Origin: Nissolia schottii
Taxonomy: Eukaryota > Streptophyta > Magnoliopsida > Fabales > Fabaceae
Length of the DNA: 64,000 bases
NCBI GenBank assembly: GCA_003254905.1
Contig: QANU01057090.1
Coordinates: forward strand, 413,287-477,286
Direction of reading: 5' to 3'
Positions 23,451 to 35,295 of the stretch are shown one piece after another. The position numbers were made by a program, and so were the translations under genes. Position 1 is the stretch's first letter. Every line of letters begins with the position of its first letter. The notes beneath the pieces are model-generated. The model was not told the DNA's origin, did no database searches, and was given only the letters and a program-made list of their open reading frames with translations.

Positions 23451-24900
23451 TTAAAGGATATCAGGAAAAAAACTCTATTTTTGTCCTGGATAATTTGACG
23501 AGATTTCAATTTTGTCTTTTTTTGTTTATTTGTTTGGATACTTATTCCTAACATTTCAATAAGGTCTAAATGCATTTAAGTTACTAGAGATAATCTAGCG
23601 ATGATGAGTTTGAGTAATATGCATGTATGAGGTTAGAAATTTAAACCTCGGTATTAATGATGTATGAAAAAAAAAGTCTAGAACTAGATGCATTTGAATT
23701 TGCTAACATTGTCAATTTATTCATTTGGGGAAGTTACCCAATACTACATTTAGGCTTCGTGTAGTAAAATTGTGAGAGAATACTTCCGCTCTCAAAAAGC
23801 ATAAGTTAACTTTTTTTTTGTATTTAATAAACGAAAAATAAATGTATTTTTGTTGTTAACTTTTAAATGTCAAAAAGTGTTTTTGAAAGTTTATAAGTAA
23901 TTTTTTAGAAGTGCCTTTCGCTATTTAAATATTAAAAATATTAATATATTTCTAGGTTTTAATAGTTGTTATTACTCTCTTTGATATTTATATTTATTAT
24001 AATAATTTTAGATATAAATAACCCATTTAAAATATATTTACCAAACATTAATCTTAATAACTTTTGTAGTTTTACTTATTAAGATTTACTTTTTTTTACC
24101 AAATAATATTGTGATAACTTGATGAGAACAACTTTTAAAAAATCAAATAGCTCAGCAATTCTAAAAAAATCACAAAATTACCAAACTGAAACCTTGATCC
24201 ACAACAACATTTCATTATTCTCCTTCAGCTATTACTCGTCCCCAGTCCTTTGTAAGCGAAGCAAATCAAAATAAAATAAATGCGCTGATTAATCCCTCAA
24301 ATTTTTAACAAGGTCCACGTTAACCTCTAAAACAAAAACACTCTCCTTGAATGTCCCCAATTAAATTTTGGATATTTTAGATGGAAGAACTAGTAAAATA
24401 TTAATTTATAAAAAGAAAAAAAAAGAAATATATATAAATTTCCATAACATCAACGATATTTGCAAGATATAAATAGCATACAAATTATTTCATATATTTT
24501 TTTTACGAGAGAAATATATTCCAAATTAAAAAAAGGTCAGAAAGTGAGAGTAAAATACCAAAATATCTAATAAAGATAATATATTCAAAATCAAAATGAA
24601 AAACTGAAAAGGAAAAAATTAGAGAAAGATAAATAATAACCATAGGCAAAAAAAAAAAAAAGAGAAAAAACTCAACTAAACTACAGTAGTAAAACTCAAC
24701 TCAACGATAGTCCAAAGGTGTGGGACCCAGTGGGTTTAGGGTGAGAGATTATTTTAAAGTCCCCCAAGGTATCACCTTCACAAACGTCACCACCACCAAG
24801 CAACCGACAAGTCACCGGTAAAAGGAGAGAGAGGGGTTTTGCAAATTGCAATTTTTTGCAAATTGCGATTTTTGCAAAATTTCAACGAAGCGTGAAATTG
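23451..24900. other. AT-rich upstream region of the H+-ATPase gene
   Basis: No gene is visible. The last 200 bp become more complex, with GTGGGACCCAGTGGG near 24720, CCACCACCAAGC near 24790 and the direct repeat GCAAATTGCAATTTTTTGCA / GCAAATTGCGATTTTTGCAA near 24840-24880. That change suggests the proximal promoter begins there. Confidence 0.5.
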
Positions 24901-24929
24901 TGCGGCCCTCTTCCCACTTTCCAAGACGG

Positions 24930-25146
24930 TATAAAAACAGAGGTATGCAATGTGGGTGAAGCTCACAATCACAAGCCTCCTTTCTTTCGCTCTTCATTTT
25001 CCACCCCCCCATGAATCCTCTGATTCAATGAATCTTCTGTAACCCCTTTTTCTTCGTCCCTAACGGCGGCTGTTATTGCCTTGATCTGTGTTCTCTCTCT
25101 CTCTCTCTCTCTCACGCGCTCTGTTTCAGGAACAAGCTGAACGAAC
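24930..25146 (+). promoter_or_regulatory. TATA box and 5' leader of the H+-ATPase gene, with uORFs
   Basis: TATAAAAA at 24930-24937 predicts a start near 24960. The leader holds two overlapping upstream ORFs: ATG at 25011 to TGA at 25031 (MNPLIQ) and, overlapping through ATGA, ATG at 25028 to TAA at 25042 (MNLL). It also holds a (CT)n run at 25092-25113. Leader uORFs that affect translation are established for some tobacco pma genes; a similar role here is inference. An earlier short ATG frame at 24944 probably lies upstream of the transcript start. Confidence 0.65.
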
Positions 25147-28100
25147 ATGGCCGCTGATAAGGGAATTAGCCTCGAGGAAATCAAGAACGAGACCGTTGAT
25201 TTGGTATATTACCTTCACTTCACATACTCCTCTCCTTCTTCTTCTTTTTTTAACTCTTTGAAAAAGTTGAGATTTTCTTTTTGGTTCACTTGAATCATCT
25301 GGTTTTCCGTTGGTGTTTCTGTTTAGGATCGGTCTCACAAGGTTGGATTATTATTATTATTATTGTCTTATTTGTTTGCCAAATTTTATTTTTAATTTTT
25401 AATTTTCTCCCCCGTCCGTTTGACTGAGGAGAGAAATTAAGGAATCAGAAGTTGTTTGAGCTTATGAGAGGTAACGTGGAACATGCTCCGAAAGTGACAG
25501 CGTCTAATTCCAAAAGCAACCAACTCCGTATAGGATACTCTTTTTTTCCATTTATCACTTCATTTGCTATGAAACCCAAGAGATGAATGATTCTTCAGCT
25601 TCTTCTTTTTTTCCCCCTTCCTTTTTTGAGTGGATCTAATAAAAACTGTGAGGCAGAAAGTGTACAGTGTTCAATACGATTCAGTTTTGTTTGTACAAGT
25701 TGTGTGTACATTTTTTTTATTTTTTTATTGTTTAGCATGTGTCTCTTTCTGTGTCTGCGCCTTGTTTGGTATAGAGAATTTTAAAAGTACTTTTTCCGTG
25801 GTACGTTTAGCTTTTTTCTAGTTTCTGGGCATCTTCCTGCCTGACCCCTTCCGGTTAACCGTTTTTATAGTAACTTTCACATTTAAAAGGTCCCTGAGTC
25901 CTGACCCTAACCCCCCAAATCTGACACCAACGGGAACACGGTCCACAGCTTTTTCAATTTTTTTTCATTTTTTATTTATTTCTTTGCTTCATTAACGCTC
26001 GGGTCATTCTAATTTTCCCAATTTACCCCTCAACCTGTTTTAATTTGTTTTTAATATCGAGATTTCAACTTATAATTTTATATAAACAAGCCCTTTGTTA
26101 TTAAAACATAGGGTTGACCCCTTACTTAGATGTCCTGAATTTGAGCAGGGAGATTCGCACGCTCCACTACTAACTAGGGTTGATTTACTGGTTTCAATTT
26201 TTTATTTTTTTTTACAAATATAATTGTGTATATGATGCTCACACACCCCTTGTGAAGAAAAATCTTATCTATGTTGGAGATGTCTTTTAAATATTATTAC
26301 TAGGAGAGTTTAAGTCTTGTCCCAATTAAGAGATGGTCAAGATCTTGAAAGATTAGATAAAAAAGGGATAAATAACGTTACTCTCTTATTAATTTTGTAA
26401 TTAGTCTTACTATTTTACTATTGATTTGTTTATACTATAATGTTATTTAACCCAATATTTTAATATATCAAAATTCATGCTAGTTGAATGAGGCATTAAT
26501 AATAATTTTTGAGTTACGGGTAATCCTCTTGGGAATTGGGTAACCCAGTGCGTGGTCAACTTGCGTTAGGCGAAGTTGCTGTTTCCGTTAAAATGCAATC
26601 CAAACGGGTCATAACATAACATGGGTTGGGGTGGACGGTGCAAGCTGTTACATGCACTGATCACATGGAGGGATGGTTGTACTGTCCCGTCTGACACTAA
26701 CACGGTGGCACTTTTAAGGGTAGCTTCAGTCAACGCCTTTTGGTGATTTGGCTGGCCCGTTTTGCAAGGGCAACCTCCCCTGCTTAATTAGTGGGGGTGG
26801 TGGTGACTCCTTTTGTACCTGAACCGTGAGTCAGGGGCCTAGGACCTTGTTTGGCCATGTGCTTATGTTTGTCATACGATTTTATTTTTTTTTGAAAAAA
26901 AAAAATCAAAATCGATAAAGAAAGGAATTTTTTACAAGTTCATTTTGGGAAATAAATTTGCTTATTATTCGAATTTGAAAAAACAAAATGATTTTGTTTA
27001 TTTGAATCATTTGAAGTGAGATCTTACTTTAAAGAAAAAAAGTGAGAATTTACATTATTAGATCAATAAAGTATGACTCATATATCAATTCACTTTATTG
27101 ATTTAAGGATGAATTTTTTTTTTACTTTCTATTATGAAGTGAGAAGTGAGGATCATTTTCCAAAAAAAAAATTTACAATAAAAAGTAGATCAGCTTTGGA
27201 CACAAAGCTTGCACACATAGTATAGTGATATAGTGCCAAGGGTGACAAAAAACAAAGAAGCAATTGCACACTTAAAAGCTTTGAAAAGGAAAAGAAACAA
27301 TTAGAAACCATAATGTGACACAATATGCAACATTATTTCTTAGAATGCAGGGACTGTGTTAAGGAATCCAGTTTTCTAACATCACTTGTTTACAGGAACG
27401 TATTCCAATTGAGGAAGTGTTTCAGCAACTGAAATGTACCAAAGAAGGTTTGTCCTCGGACGAAGGAGCCAATCGGCTTCAAATATTTGGGCCAAACAAG
27501 CTAGAGGAGAAAAAGGTTCTTCCCTCTATATATTATATTATTATAGTATATGATAACATTGTCTAATATCTTTTTTAGCCTATAGTTACCAAGAGCAGTT
27601 ACTGATGTGTAACAATTGGAATGGTATATAGGAAAGCAAAATACTCAAGTTTCTTGGGTTCATGTGGAATCCTCTGTCATGGGTCATGGAAGCTGCAGCA
27701 GTGATGGCAATTGCTCTTGCAAACGGTGATGGGAAGCCCCCGGATTGGCAAGATTTTGTTGGAATTGTTTGCTTGTTGGTGATCAACTCCACAATCAGTT
27801 TCATTGAAGAAAACAATGCTGGAAATGCTGCTGCTGCTCTTATGGCAGGTCTTGCTCCCAAGACTAAGGTAACAATCAATTCAAGTTTGTGTTTACTTTG
27901 TGCCCTGCATTGATCTCAAGTATCTGTGGATGCATGCTGTTTAATTTTATGACTGACAGAAAAATTCTCATGTCCTCATAGGTTCTTAGAGATGGTAAAT
28001 GGACTGAGCAAGAAGCAGCAATTTTAGTCCCTGGAGACATCATTAGCATCAAACTTGGTGATATCGTGCCTGCTGATGCTCGTCTTCTTGAGGGTGATCC

Positions 28101-31100
28101 TTTAAAGATTGATCAATCCGCTTTGACCGGAGAGTCCCTTCCTGTGACCAAGAATCCTGGGGACGAGGTTTTCTCCGGCTCAACATGTAAACAAGGTGAA
28201 ATAGAAGCTGTTGTCATTGCAACCGGAGTCCACACATTCTTTGGAAAGGCAGCTCACCTTGTGGATAGCACCAACCAAGTTGGACACTTCCAGAAGGTTC
28301 TTACAGCAATTGGAAACTTCTGTATCTGTTCAATTGCCGTTGGTATGCTTGCTGAGATCGTAGTCATGTACCCGATTCAGCACCGCAAGTATAGAGATGG
28401 GATTGACAACCTGTTGGTCCTCTTGATTGGAGGGATCCCCATTGCTATGCCTACTGTGCTGTCTGTGACAATGGCCATTGGCTCTCACAGGCTCTCTCAG
28501 CAGGGTGCCATCACGAAGCGTATGACCGCCATCGAAGAAATGGCAGGTATGGATGTCCTTTGCAGTGACAAGACAGGGACACTCACCCTCAACAAGCTCA
28601 GTGTTGACAAGAACTTGGTTGAGGTGTTCGCGAAGGGCGTGGACAAGGAACATGTGATCCTTCTTGCTGCAAGGGCCTCCAGGACTGAGAACCAGGATGC
28701 AATTGATGCTGCCATTGTGGGAATGCTTGCTGACCCTAAAGAGGTTCGAATTTGATATCTACTTATTGTATCAATTCTAACTATCCTTGATTTCCTTGTT
28801 ACAAGAAATGTTGATGTGTCTGCTTATGTTGAATAAATCTATGTTCCTTGTGTGCAGGCAAGGGCTGGAGTAAGAGAGGTTCACTTTTTCCCATTTAACC
28901 CTGTTGACAAGAGAACAGCATTGACTTACATTGATGCGGAGGGAAATTGGCACAGGGCAAGCAAAGGTGCTCCTGAGCAGGTAATATTCTGATTCAGTTT
29001 CGTTCAAACCTCAGAAGATGCGAGATTTCTTTATAGTTGCACCATTGATGCTGATACATATGTTTTTATTTGGTGGACAGATCATGACCCTGTGTAACCT
29101 TAGGGAAGATATTAAGAAGAAGTGTCATGCTATTATTGACAAGTTTGCAGATAGAGGGCTTCGTTCACTTGCTGTTGCTAGACAGGTTTTTATAATTATC
29201 TTGGCATTTGAAGTTTGTTTAGAAATTTTGTGTTTCATTTCACTAAGCCCCCCGGTGCCGCTTCTGCAGGAAGTTCCGGAGAGAACGAAGGAAAGCGCTG
29301 GCGGTCCATGGCAGTTTGTAGGTTTGTTGCCACTGTTTGACCCCCCAAGACATGACAGTGCTGAAACTATTCGCAGAGCTCTTAATCTTGGTGTGAATGT
29401 CAAGATGATTACTGGTAACTAATCTCACTCATTCCTTCCCCAAAACAAAAGCCTCATCCTGTAAGACAGTGTCAGTTGTGCCAATCATCCTCAAGTAAAT
29501 AACCTAATGCCCTAAATTTTTGTTCTGCTCTCCAGGTGATCAACTTGCCATAGCTAAGGAGACTGGCCGAAGACTTGGAATGGGAACAAATATGTACCCA
29601 TCTGCTTCCTTGCTCGGTCAAGACAAAGATGCAAGTATCGCCGCACTCCCGGTAGAAGAGCTGATCGAGAAGGCTGATGGATTTGCTGGAGTATTTCCAG
29701 GTTCATGCTCTTTACCAGTTGTTCCCTGCTATGGTTTCTTTCCACTTTATCCTTATGCTCTTTGAAATGGTGTACTTATCATAGTATCCTATTTATACAC
29801 AGAGCACAAATATGAAATTGTGAAGAAATTGCAAGAGAGGAAGCACATTTGTGGAATGACTGGAGATGGTGTCAACGATGCTCCTGCTTTGAAGAAGGCT
29901 GATATTGGAATTGCTGTTGCTGATGCAACTGATGCTGCTAGAAGCGCTTCTGATATTGTCTTGACAGAACCTGGATTGAGTGTTATCATCAGTGCGGTCT
30001 TAACTAGCAGAGCTATTTTCCAGAGAATGAAAAACTACACGGTCTGTTGCTCTTTTCTTTCTTGATAAACATAAATCTCCTTTGTTCTTGCTGTTTCTAA
30101 ATTAACTCCGTTCGCTTTGCTTTCTCTGTATTTCAGATCTATGCAGTATCTATCACCATTCGTATAGTGGTAAGTGGATAGTGATGTTATTACTATATAA
30201 CATATAATTAATTATGACAAGGAATGAATAGATATTCATCAGTTTGGTTTGTTTTGATTTCTGAATGCAGTTTGGCTTCATGTTCATTGCACTGATCTGG
30301 AAGTTCGACTTCTCTCCTTTCATGGTTTTGATCATTGCCGTTCTAAATGACGGTATATATTCCATTGAATTAGACTTGAATTCTCTTGATGCCTATGCTG
30401 ATTGACTCTGGAGATCTGACACACTAATGGTCACATTATTAGGAACAATCATGACAATTTCAAAGGACAGAGTGAAGCCATCTCCCTTGCCTGATAGCTG
30501 GAAACTGCAAGAAATATTTGCCACTGGGATTGTTCTTGGAAGTTACTTGGCGCTGATGACTGTCATATTCTTCTGGGCAATGAAAGAAACTACCTTCTTC
30601 CCTGTAAGGAATATTTGACTGGCCTATATTATGAACCAATTTTCAAAGTTCTTGTTTTGAGTCAAATTTATAACATCCTTGACTATATTTGCAGGACAAG
30701 TTTAACGTTAGACACCTGACTCATGATGAAATGATGTCTGCTTTGTATCTACAAGTCAGTATTGTTAGCCAGGCTCTGATATTTGTCACCCGTTCCCGCA
30801 GCTGGTCCTTTATTGAACGCCCCGGATTGCTATTGGTCGTCGCTTTCATAATTGCTCAGCTGGTAAGGATAAGATGCTCCATTTAATTTCTCAGTTTTAG
30901 GCACGCAACTGATACGTGGTGTAGGATGTAATGTGAACATTTTCTTTCCAAGACACAATATGAGAGAAGGGTGGAATAATTTTTATGCTTTTAATGATCT
31001 TCGCAGATTGCTACAATCATAGCAGTGTATGCTGACTGGGGCTTTGCAAAGGTGAAAGGAATTGGTTGGGGTTGGGCTGGAGTCATCTGGCTCTACAGTA

Positions 31101-31681
31101 TTGTCTTCTATGTTCCTCTTGACTTGTTTAAGTTTGCCATTCGCTACATCTTGAGCGGCAAGGCTTGGACAAATCTGCTTGAAAACAAGGTATTTTGGCT
31201 TAGCTATCTATGTCTTTCTAAAATGGTGAATTTTCTCTTTTATGGATAGATTTGAACTGTTCTTTTTTGAAAATGTGTGTGACAGACTGCTTTCACCACC
31301 AAGAAAGACTATGGAAAAGAGGAGAGGGAAGCTCAATGGGCTCTTGCTCAGAGGACCCTGCATGGACTTCAACCACCAGAAACTTCTAGCATCTTCAATG
31401 AAAAGAGCAGCTACAGAGAACTCTCTGAGATTGCTGAGCAGGCCAAGAGAAGAGCTGAAGTTGCAAGGCTAGTATTATTACAATCATCATTACTATAGAA
31501 ATCTTTATATTATGTTCCATTTTTTGTTACATTTGGTGGGACTAATACATGAAATTTCTTTTGTAAATCACCTATGCTTTCCAGGCTTCGTGAGCTTCAC
31601 ACACTTAAAGGGCATGTCGAGTCGGTGGTGAAGCTGAAGGGTCTGGACATTGATACAATCCAGCAGCACTACACTGTGTGA
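25147..31681 (+). CDS. Plasma-membrane H+-ATPase (P3A-type), PMA4 / AHA4-AHA11-like
   Basis: This pump hydrolyses ATP to export protons across the plasma membrane, energising transport and turgor. Sixteen coding exons join without a frame error: 25147-25203, 27396-27515, 27632-27868, 27982-28743, 28858-28980, 29081-29185, 29270-29414, 29536-29700, 29803-30041, 30137-30169, 30271-30352, 30443-30603, 30695-30862, 31007-31189, 31286-31467, 31585-31681. The product is 952 residues, the family norm. Key parts: actuator loop TGES (about 187-190), the phosphorylated Asp in CSDKTGTLT (about 334), GDGVNDAP (about 592-599), ten predicted membrane spans, and an autoinhibitory C-terminus with [15 protein letters not shown] ending HYTV. 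The penultimate Thr is the known 14-3-3 phosphosite. Sequence detail fits subfamily II. One residue is unusual: [10 protein letters not shown], where relatives usually have V at the C. All introns are GT-AG except the last. Confidence 0.96.
25204..27395 (+). other. First intron of the H+-ATPase gene (2.2 kb)
   Basis: The intron runs from GTATAT to TTTACAG, between codon 19 and codon 20. It is by far the longest of the gene; the other fourteen are about 80-120 bp. It is T-rich at first, and a more GC-rich, higher-complexity block lies at about 26500-26860. No coding frame or transposon end is recognised in it. A long first intron near the ATG often enhances plant gene expression, but nothing in the sequence proves that here. 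Confidence 0.85.
31468..31584 (+). other. GC-AG intron, last intron of the H+-ATPase gene
   Basis: The donor reads GCAAG|GCTAGTATT and the acceptor TTTCCAG|GCTTCG. Only a GC donor here keeps the conserved reading [13 protein letters not shown]. The nearest GT downstream (GCTA|GTATTA) would put a stop three codons into the next exon and remove the regulatory C-terminus. GC-AG introns are a known minority class spliced by the U2 machinery. Confidence 0.85.
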
Positions 31682-32830
31682 GCAGCGCTCGAAAACTGTA
31701 GATAGCAAAAGGGCCAAAGTTCAATGGCTTCATTACTTGAAACAAAAGAAGAGAGAAGGGAGAAGGCCTAACTACTTTAAAATGCTTACTACTACTACTG
31801 GTTAGGGAGAGTTAGCCTGTGATATTAGCTCTCTCAGTTTGTTTTTACCTTTTTAATTTGTCAAGTACTTTCATTGGAATGGGATGATGTCTTTGCCTTA
31901 TTTTCTTCTTTTTGATTCGTTGGATATAGGGGCAAAGTAGTGTTAGTTTCAGTCCTTGCATTTCCCCAAGCTTTCAATATGGTTTAGGGGGCTTTGCTCA
32001 TTCTGTGTTATTCCATTTTGATTGTATGCCTCATTCAGTTGGCAATGGTGTCAGATCATGTTAATACTGGGAATTATTTAGATGGGAATAAGAGTTTTAA
32101 GGTATTTATTTTCCGTTACTATGCAAAATTCAAAACCTTGATTTGACCTCAATCTAATTTTTATATTTATATTTATATTTGCTTACCTACATAGGAAATA
32201 CCCATCGGAATTCAGGATATCAGATCTAACATTTAAGAATGAAGTAAGCTACCCCGAGGGAGAATACGCTACCTTTCCTAGTTGTTTTGTGGAGGTAGCA
32301 AACCATGTTACCCCACTTTGAGCTGATGACAACTTGGGGAACTTAATAACTACTATTTTTATTTTTATTTTTTATATACTAGAGAGATCATTTACACGAA
32401 ATCAAACTATACATATAACCGTATTTAGCTAATACTTTCAAAAGCTTTGGCATGGTTTTCCTTCATTTCATGAAAGGACCTTACTAACTCCAAACTCGGA
32501 GGTTAAACATAAAGAGAGGCTTGTTGATTGGGCCGCTTTTACTATCTTCAAGCCTTTTGTAGTACACACACGATATTCTCTTTTCTTTTCTTTTCTTTTT
32601 TTTTAGAGAAACAAGAATACGTACCGCGGAGTTAATAATTGAATTAATAATAAATCAATGCAATATTAACTAATGGATAAAAGGATTGTATGATCGAAGC
32701 AATATCATTAAGTAGATAAAAATAACATTGTATGGAGATAAAGTATTGTACTTTTGGATGAATTGAACTTACATGAATCATAAAAATATTAGTAACCAAT
32801 GCACAACTTTAGACAACCTCAAACACAAGC
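31682..32830. other. H+-ATPase 3' UTR and downstream spacer
   Basis: The 3' UTR follows the TGA stop and probably ends between about 31980 and 32110; several AT-rich near-upstream signals are present (for example GGAATAAGAG near 32085), but no single site is decisive. Beyond it lies non-coding spacer, including a (TTTTC)n run at 32579-32600. Confidence 0.5.
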
Positions 32831-32832
32831 TT

Positions 32833-33387
32833 TTGAATGTGTTTGAGTTGAATGTGGGTTGAGTTGGGCTTGATGTGAGTTGGGTTGGGATTGATTAGGG
32901 TTGGTTTGAGTTGAATGAGTTGAATTGAGTTTGATGCATGTTGGGTTGGATTTGATGTGAGTTGGGTTGGATATGGGTTCGATTGGATTGGTTGAATATG
33001 GGCAAAGTTGGATTGGATATGAGATAAGTTACATTAGGTGTGAGATGAGATGAGATGAGTTGGGTTTGATGTGGGTTGGTTTAAGTTGGATATGGATTTA
33101 AAGTTGGGTTAAGTTGGATTGGGCTATGTAAGCTGAGTTTGATGTGGGGTTGGGCTGAATGCAGGTTACGTTGAATGCGGGATGGGTTAGATGGATGTTG
33201 ATTTGAATGTGTATTATGTTGGGTTGGGTGCGGGTTGGATCTAAGCTGGGTTGAATATGAGTTGAGTTGGATGTGAGTTGGGTTCAATGTGGATTGGGTT
33301 GAATGTAGGTTGGATATGAGTTAAGTTGAGTGTGAGTTGAGTTAAGTTAGATGCGTTTTGAGTTGGGTTAGATTTAGGTTAAATAGG
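32833..33387. repeat. GGGTTGGA-type minisatellite, G-rich on the + strand
   Basis: About 550 bp of degenerate units built from GAGTTGGGTTGGAT, GTGGGTTG and GATGTGAGTTGGGTT, with a period of mostly 10-20 bp. Nearly all G-runs are on the + strand. The array is followed, after about 95 bp of ordinary AT-rich DNA, by a second array of the complementary words. A minus-strand open frame at 33081-33287 is only a translation of the repeat (HPTQ, SNPxxIQ words) and is not a gene. Confidence 0.9.
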
Positions 33388-33483
33388 TTGCTAAATATTA
33401 TTATAAATTGATTTTATTTATTTATTAATTAAACTATTATTACTAAATAGTAAATACTAATTTATTTTATTTTATTTCATCAC

Positions 33484-34632
33484 AATCCAACTCACATTCA
33501 AACCAATCTGTATCTAACCTAACCCGCATTCGACCAAAACCAACCCACACTCAACCCAACTTATATTCAACCCACATCTAACCCAATTTGCATTCAACCT
33601 AACCCACATTCAATCCTTTCAACCCAACTCAACCTAAATTAAATCGTATCCAACCCAACCCACATCTAGCCAACCCAACCAGCTTTAAATATAACTTGCA
33701 TTCAACCCAACCCAACTCAACCCGCATTCAACCCACATCTAACTCAACCAGCATTTAACCCAATTCACATTCAACTCAACCTATATCCAACCTAACTCAA
33801 CCTAAATTAAATCGTATCTAACCCAACCCACACACACATCCAACCAACCCAACTTGCTTTAAATACAACTTGCATTCAACCCAATCGACATTCAACCCAA
33901 CTTATATTCAACCCACATATAACCCAACTCTCATCCAACCTAACCCACATTCAATCCAACCCAACTCAACCTAAATTAAATTGTACCCAACCCAATCCAC
34001 ATCCAGCCAACCCAACTTGCTTTAAATACAACTTACATTCAACCCAACTCAACTCAACCTGCATTCAACACACATCTAACTTAACCCGCATTCAACTCAA
34101 CCCACATCCAACTAACCCAACTCACTTTAAATACAACTTGCATTCAATCCAACTTATATTTAGCCTACATCTAACTCAACTCGCATTTAACCAAATTCAC
34201 ATTCAACACAACCCGCTTTCAACCTAACTCATATCCACCTAACCCAACTCATGTCTAACCCAACTCGCATCCAACCCAAATTAACCGTCTCCAACCTAAC
34301 TTGCATTCAACCCAAGCCATATTCAACTCAACCCATATCCAACCCAACCTATGTTCAACCCAAACTGCAACCAACCCAATCCACACCCAACTTGCATAAC
34401 CCAACCCAACTCAACCCACATTTAACCCAATTTAAACCCATATCCAACCCAACTCAGCCTACATCAAACTCAAACCAACCCACATCAAACCCAACTCATA
34501 TCGTCTCACATCTAATGCAACTTATCTCATATCCAATCCAACTTACCCTAGCTCACATTTAATCTGACTTAACCCATATTCAACCCAATCAAATTGAACT
34601 CACATCAAACCCAACAACTCGACATGCATTAA
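33484..34632. repeat. CAACCCAA-type minisatellite, C-rich on the + strand, with ~170-bp higher-order unit
   Basis: About 1150 bp of degenerate units built from CATTCAACCCAACCCACATC and close variants. A larger unit is visible: AACCTAAATTAAAT recurs near 33631, 33799 and 33968, and GCTTTAAATACAACTTGCAT or near copies near 33681, 33856, 34018 and 34125, so groups of short units have duplicated together in steps of about 165-175 bp. The 103-codon open frame at 34251-34562 is a repeat translation (SNPT, IQPK, NPTQ words). Confidence 0.9.
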
Positions 34633-34859
34633 ACTAACCCAAATCAAGCTATATTACAATTCACATGATGCACATAAATGAAATTAACTTAATTGTAATA
34701 TTTTTGGATACTAAAATAAATGAGTCAATTTGTGACAATTTTAGCATAGTTGTGGTCTAAATACTTGTCCTATTTGCATCATCAAAATTTACCTTGTTCC
34801 CGTTTCATCATTGTTTTTAGGTCTTTTTGTTTCACTGATTTCAAATTGTACATACTCTC

Positions 34860-35295
34860 ATTATGAAGAACATTGGTAGTGTTTGATAATCTTAAGTGAG
34901 TCAAGCTGAGCTAAGCTGGTTGAAGCTCAGACTTGGCTCACTTTTTAATGAGTCAAGTTGAGTTCAAGCTCATTTAGAGTCGAGCCAAATTTCTAGGCTC
35001 GAGCTAGCTCACAAGCCAGTTAAACTTGATTAAATAACTCAAAATAGATATAAATCAAGTCTTTTACATTTAATAAGTGATAACATATGGTCATAAAAAC
35101 ACCAACTTACACACATACACACAATTGAGCCAGCTTACGAGCTAAACATAGTAAACTCAAGCTTGACTCATTTAATAAATGAGCTGAAATTATGAGCTCA
35201 AGCTTAACTCATGAGCTCACGAGCTCGACTTATCGAACTATTAACGAATCGAGTTGTAAATAGCTTACAAACTGACTTGACTCACTTCTAGCCCT
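34860..35295. repeat. Degenerate GAGCTCAAGCT / GAGTCAAGC repeat
   Basis: Words such as GAGTCAAGCTGAGC, GGCTCGAGCTAGCTCAC, GAGCTCAAGCTTAACTC and ATGAGCTCACGAGCTCGACT recur on both strands, mixed with AATGAGT and CTCATTTA. This resembles the common plant low-complexity repeat with GAGCTCGAGCTCG cores. It ends near TCTAGCCCTGGCA, a phrase reminiscent of hAT-derived repeat ends, but no target duplication was found. Confidence 0.5.

Noticed and set aside
24944-24958. Earlier short ATG frame (MQCG) upstream of the H+-ATPase
   Set aside because: It lies within about 20 bases of the TATA box, so it is probably upstream of the transcript start and not a real uORF.
28330-28715. Minus-strand frames of 107 and 72 codons under the H+-ATPase exon 4
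   Set aside because: They are opposite-strand shadows of a highly conserved coding exon.
34251-34562. 103-codon frame rich in SNPT and NPTQ
   Set aside because: It is a direct translation of the CAACCCAA minisatellite, and the same kind of frame appears on the C-rich strand of the other arm.
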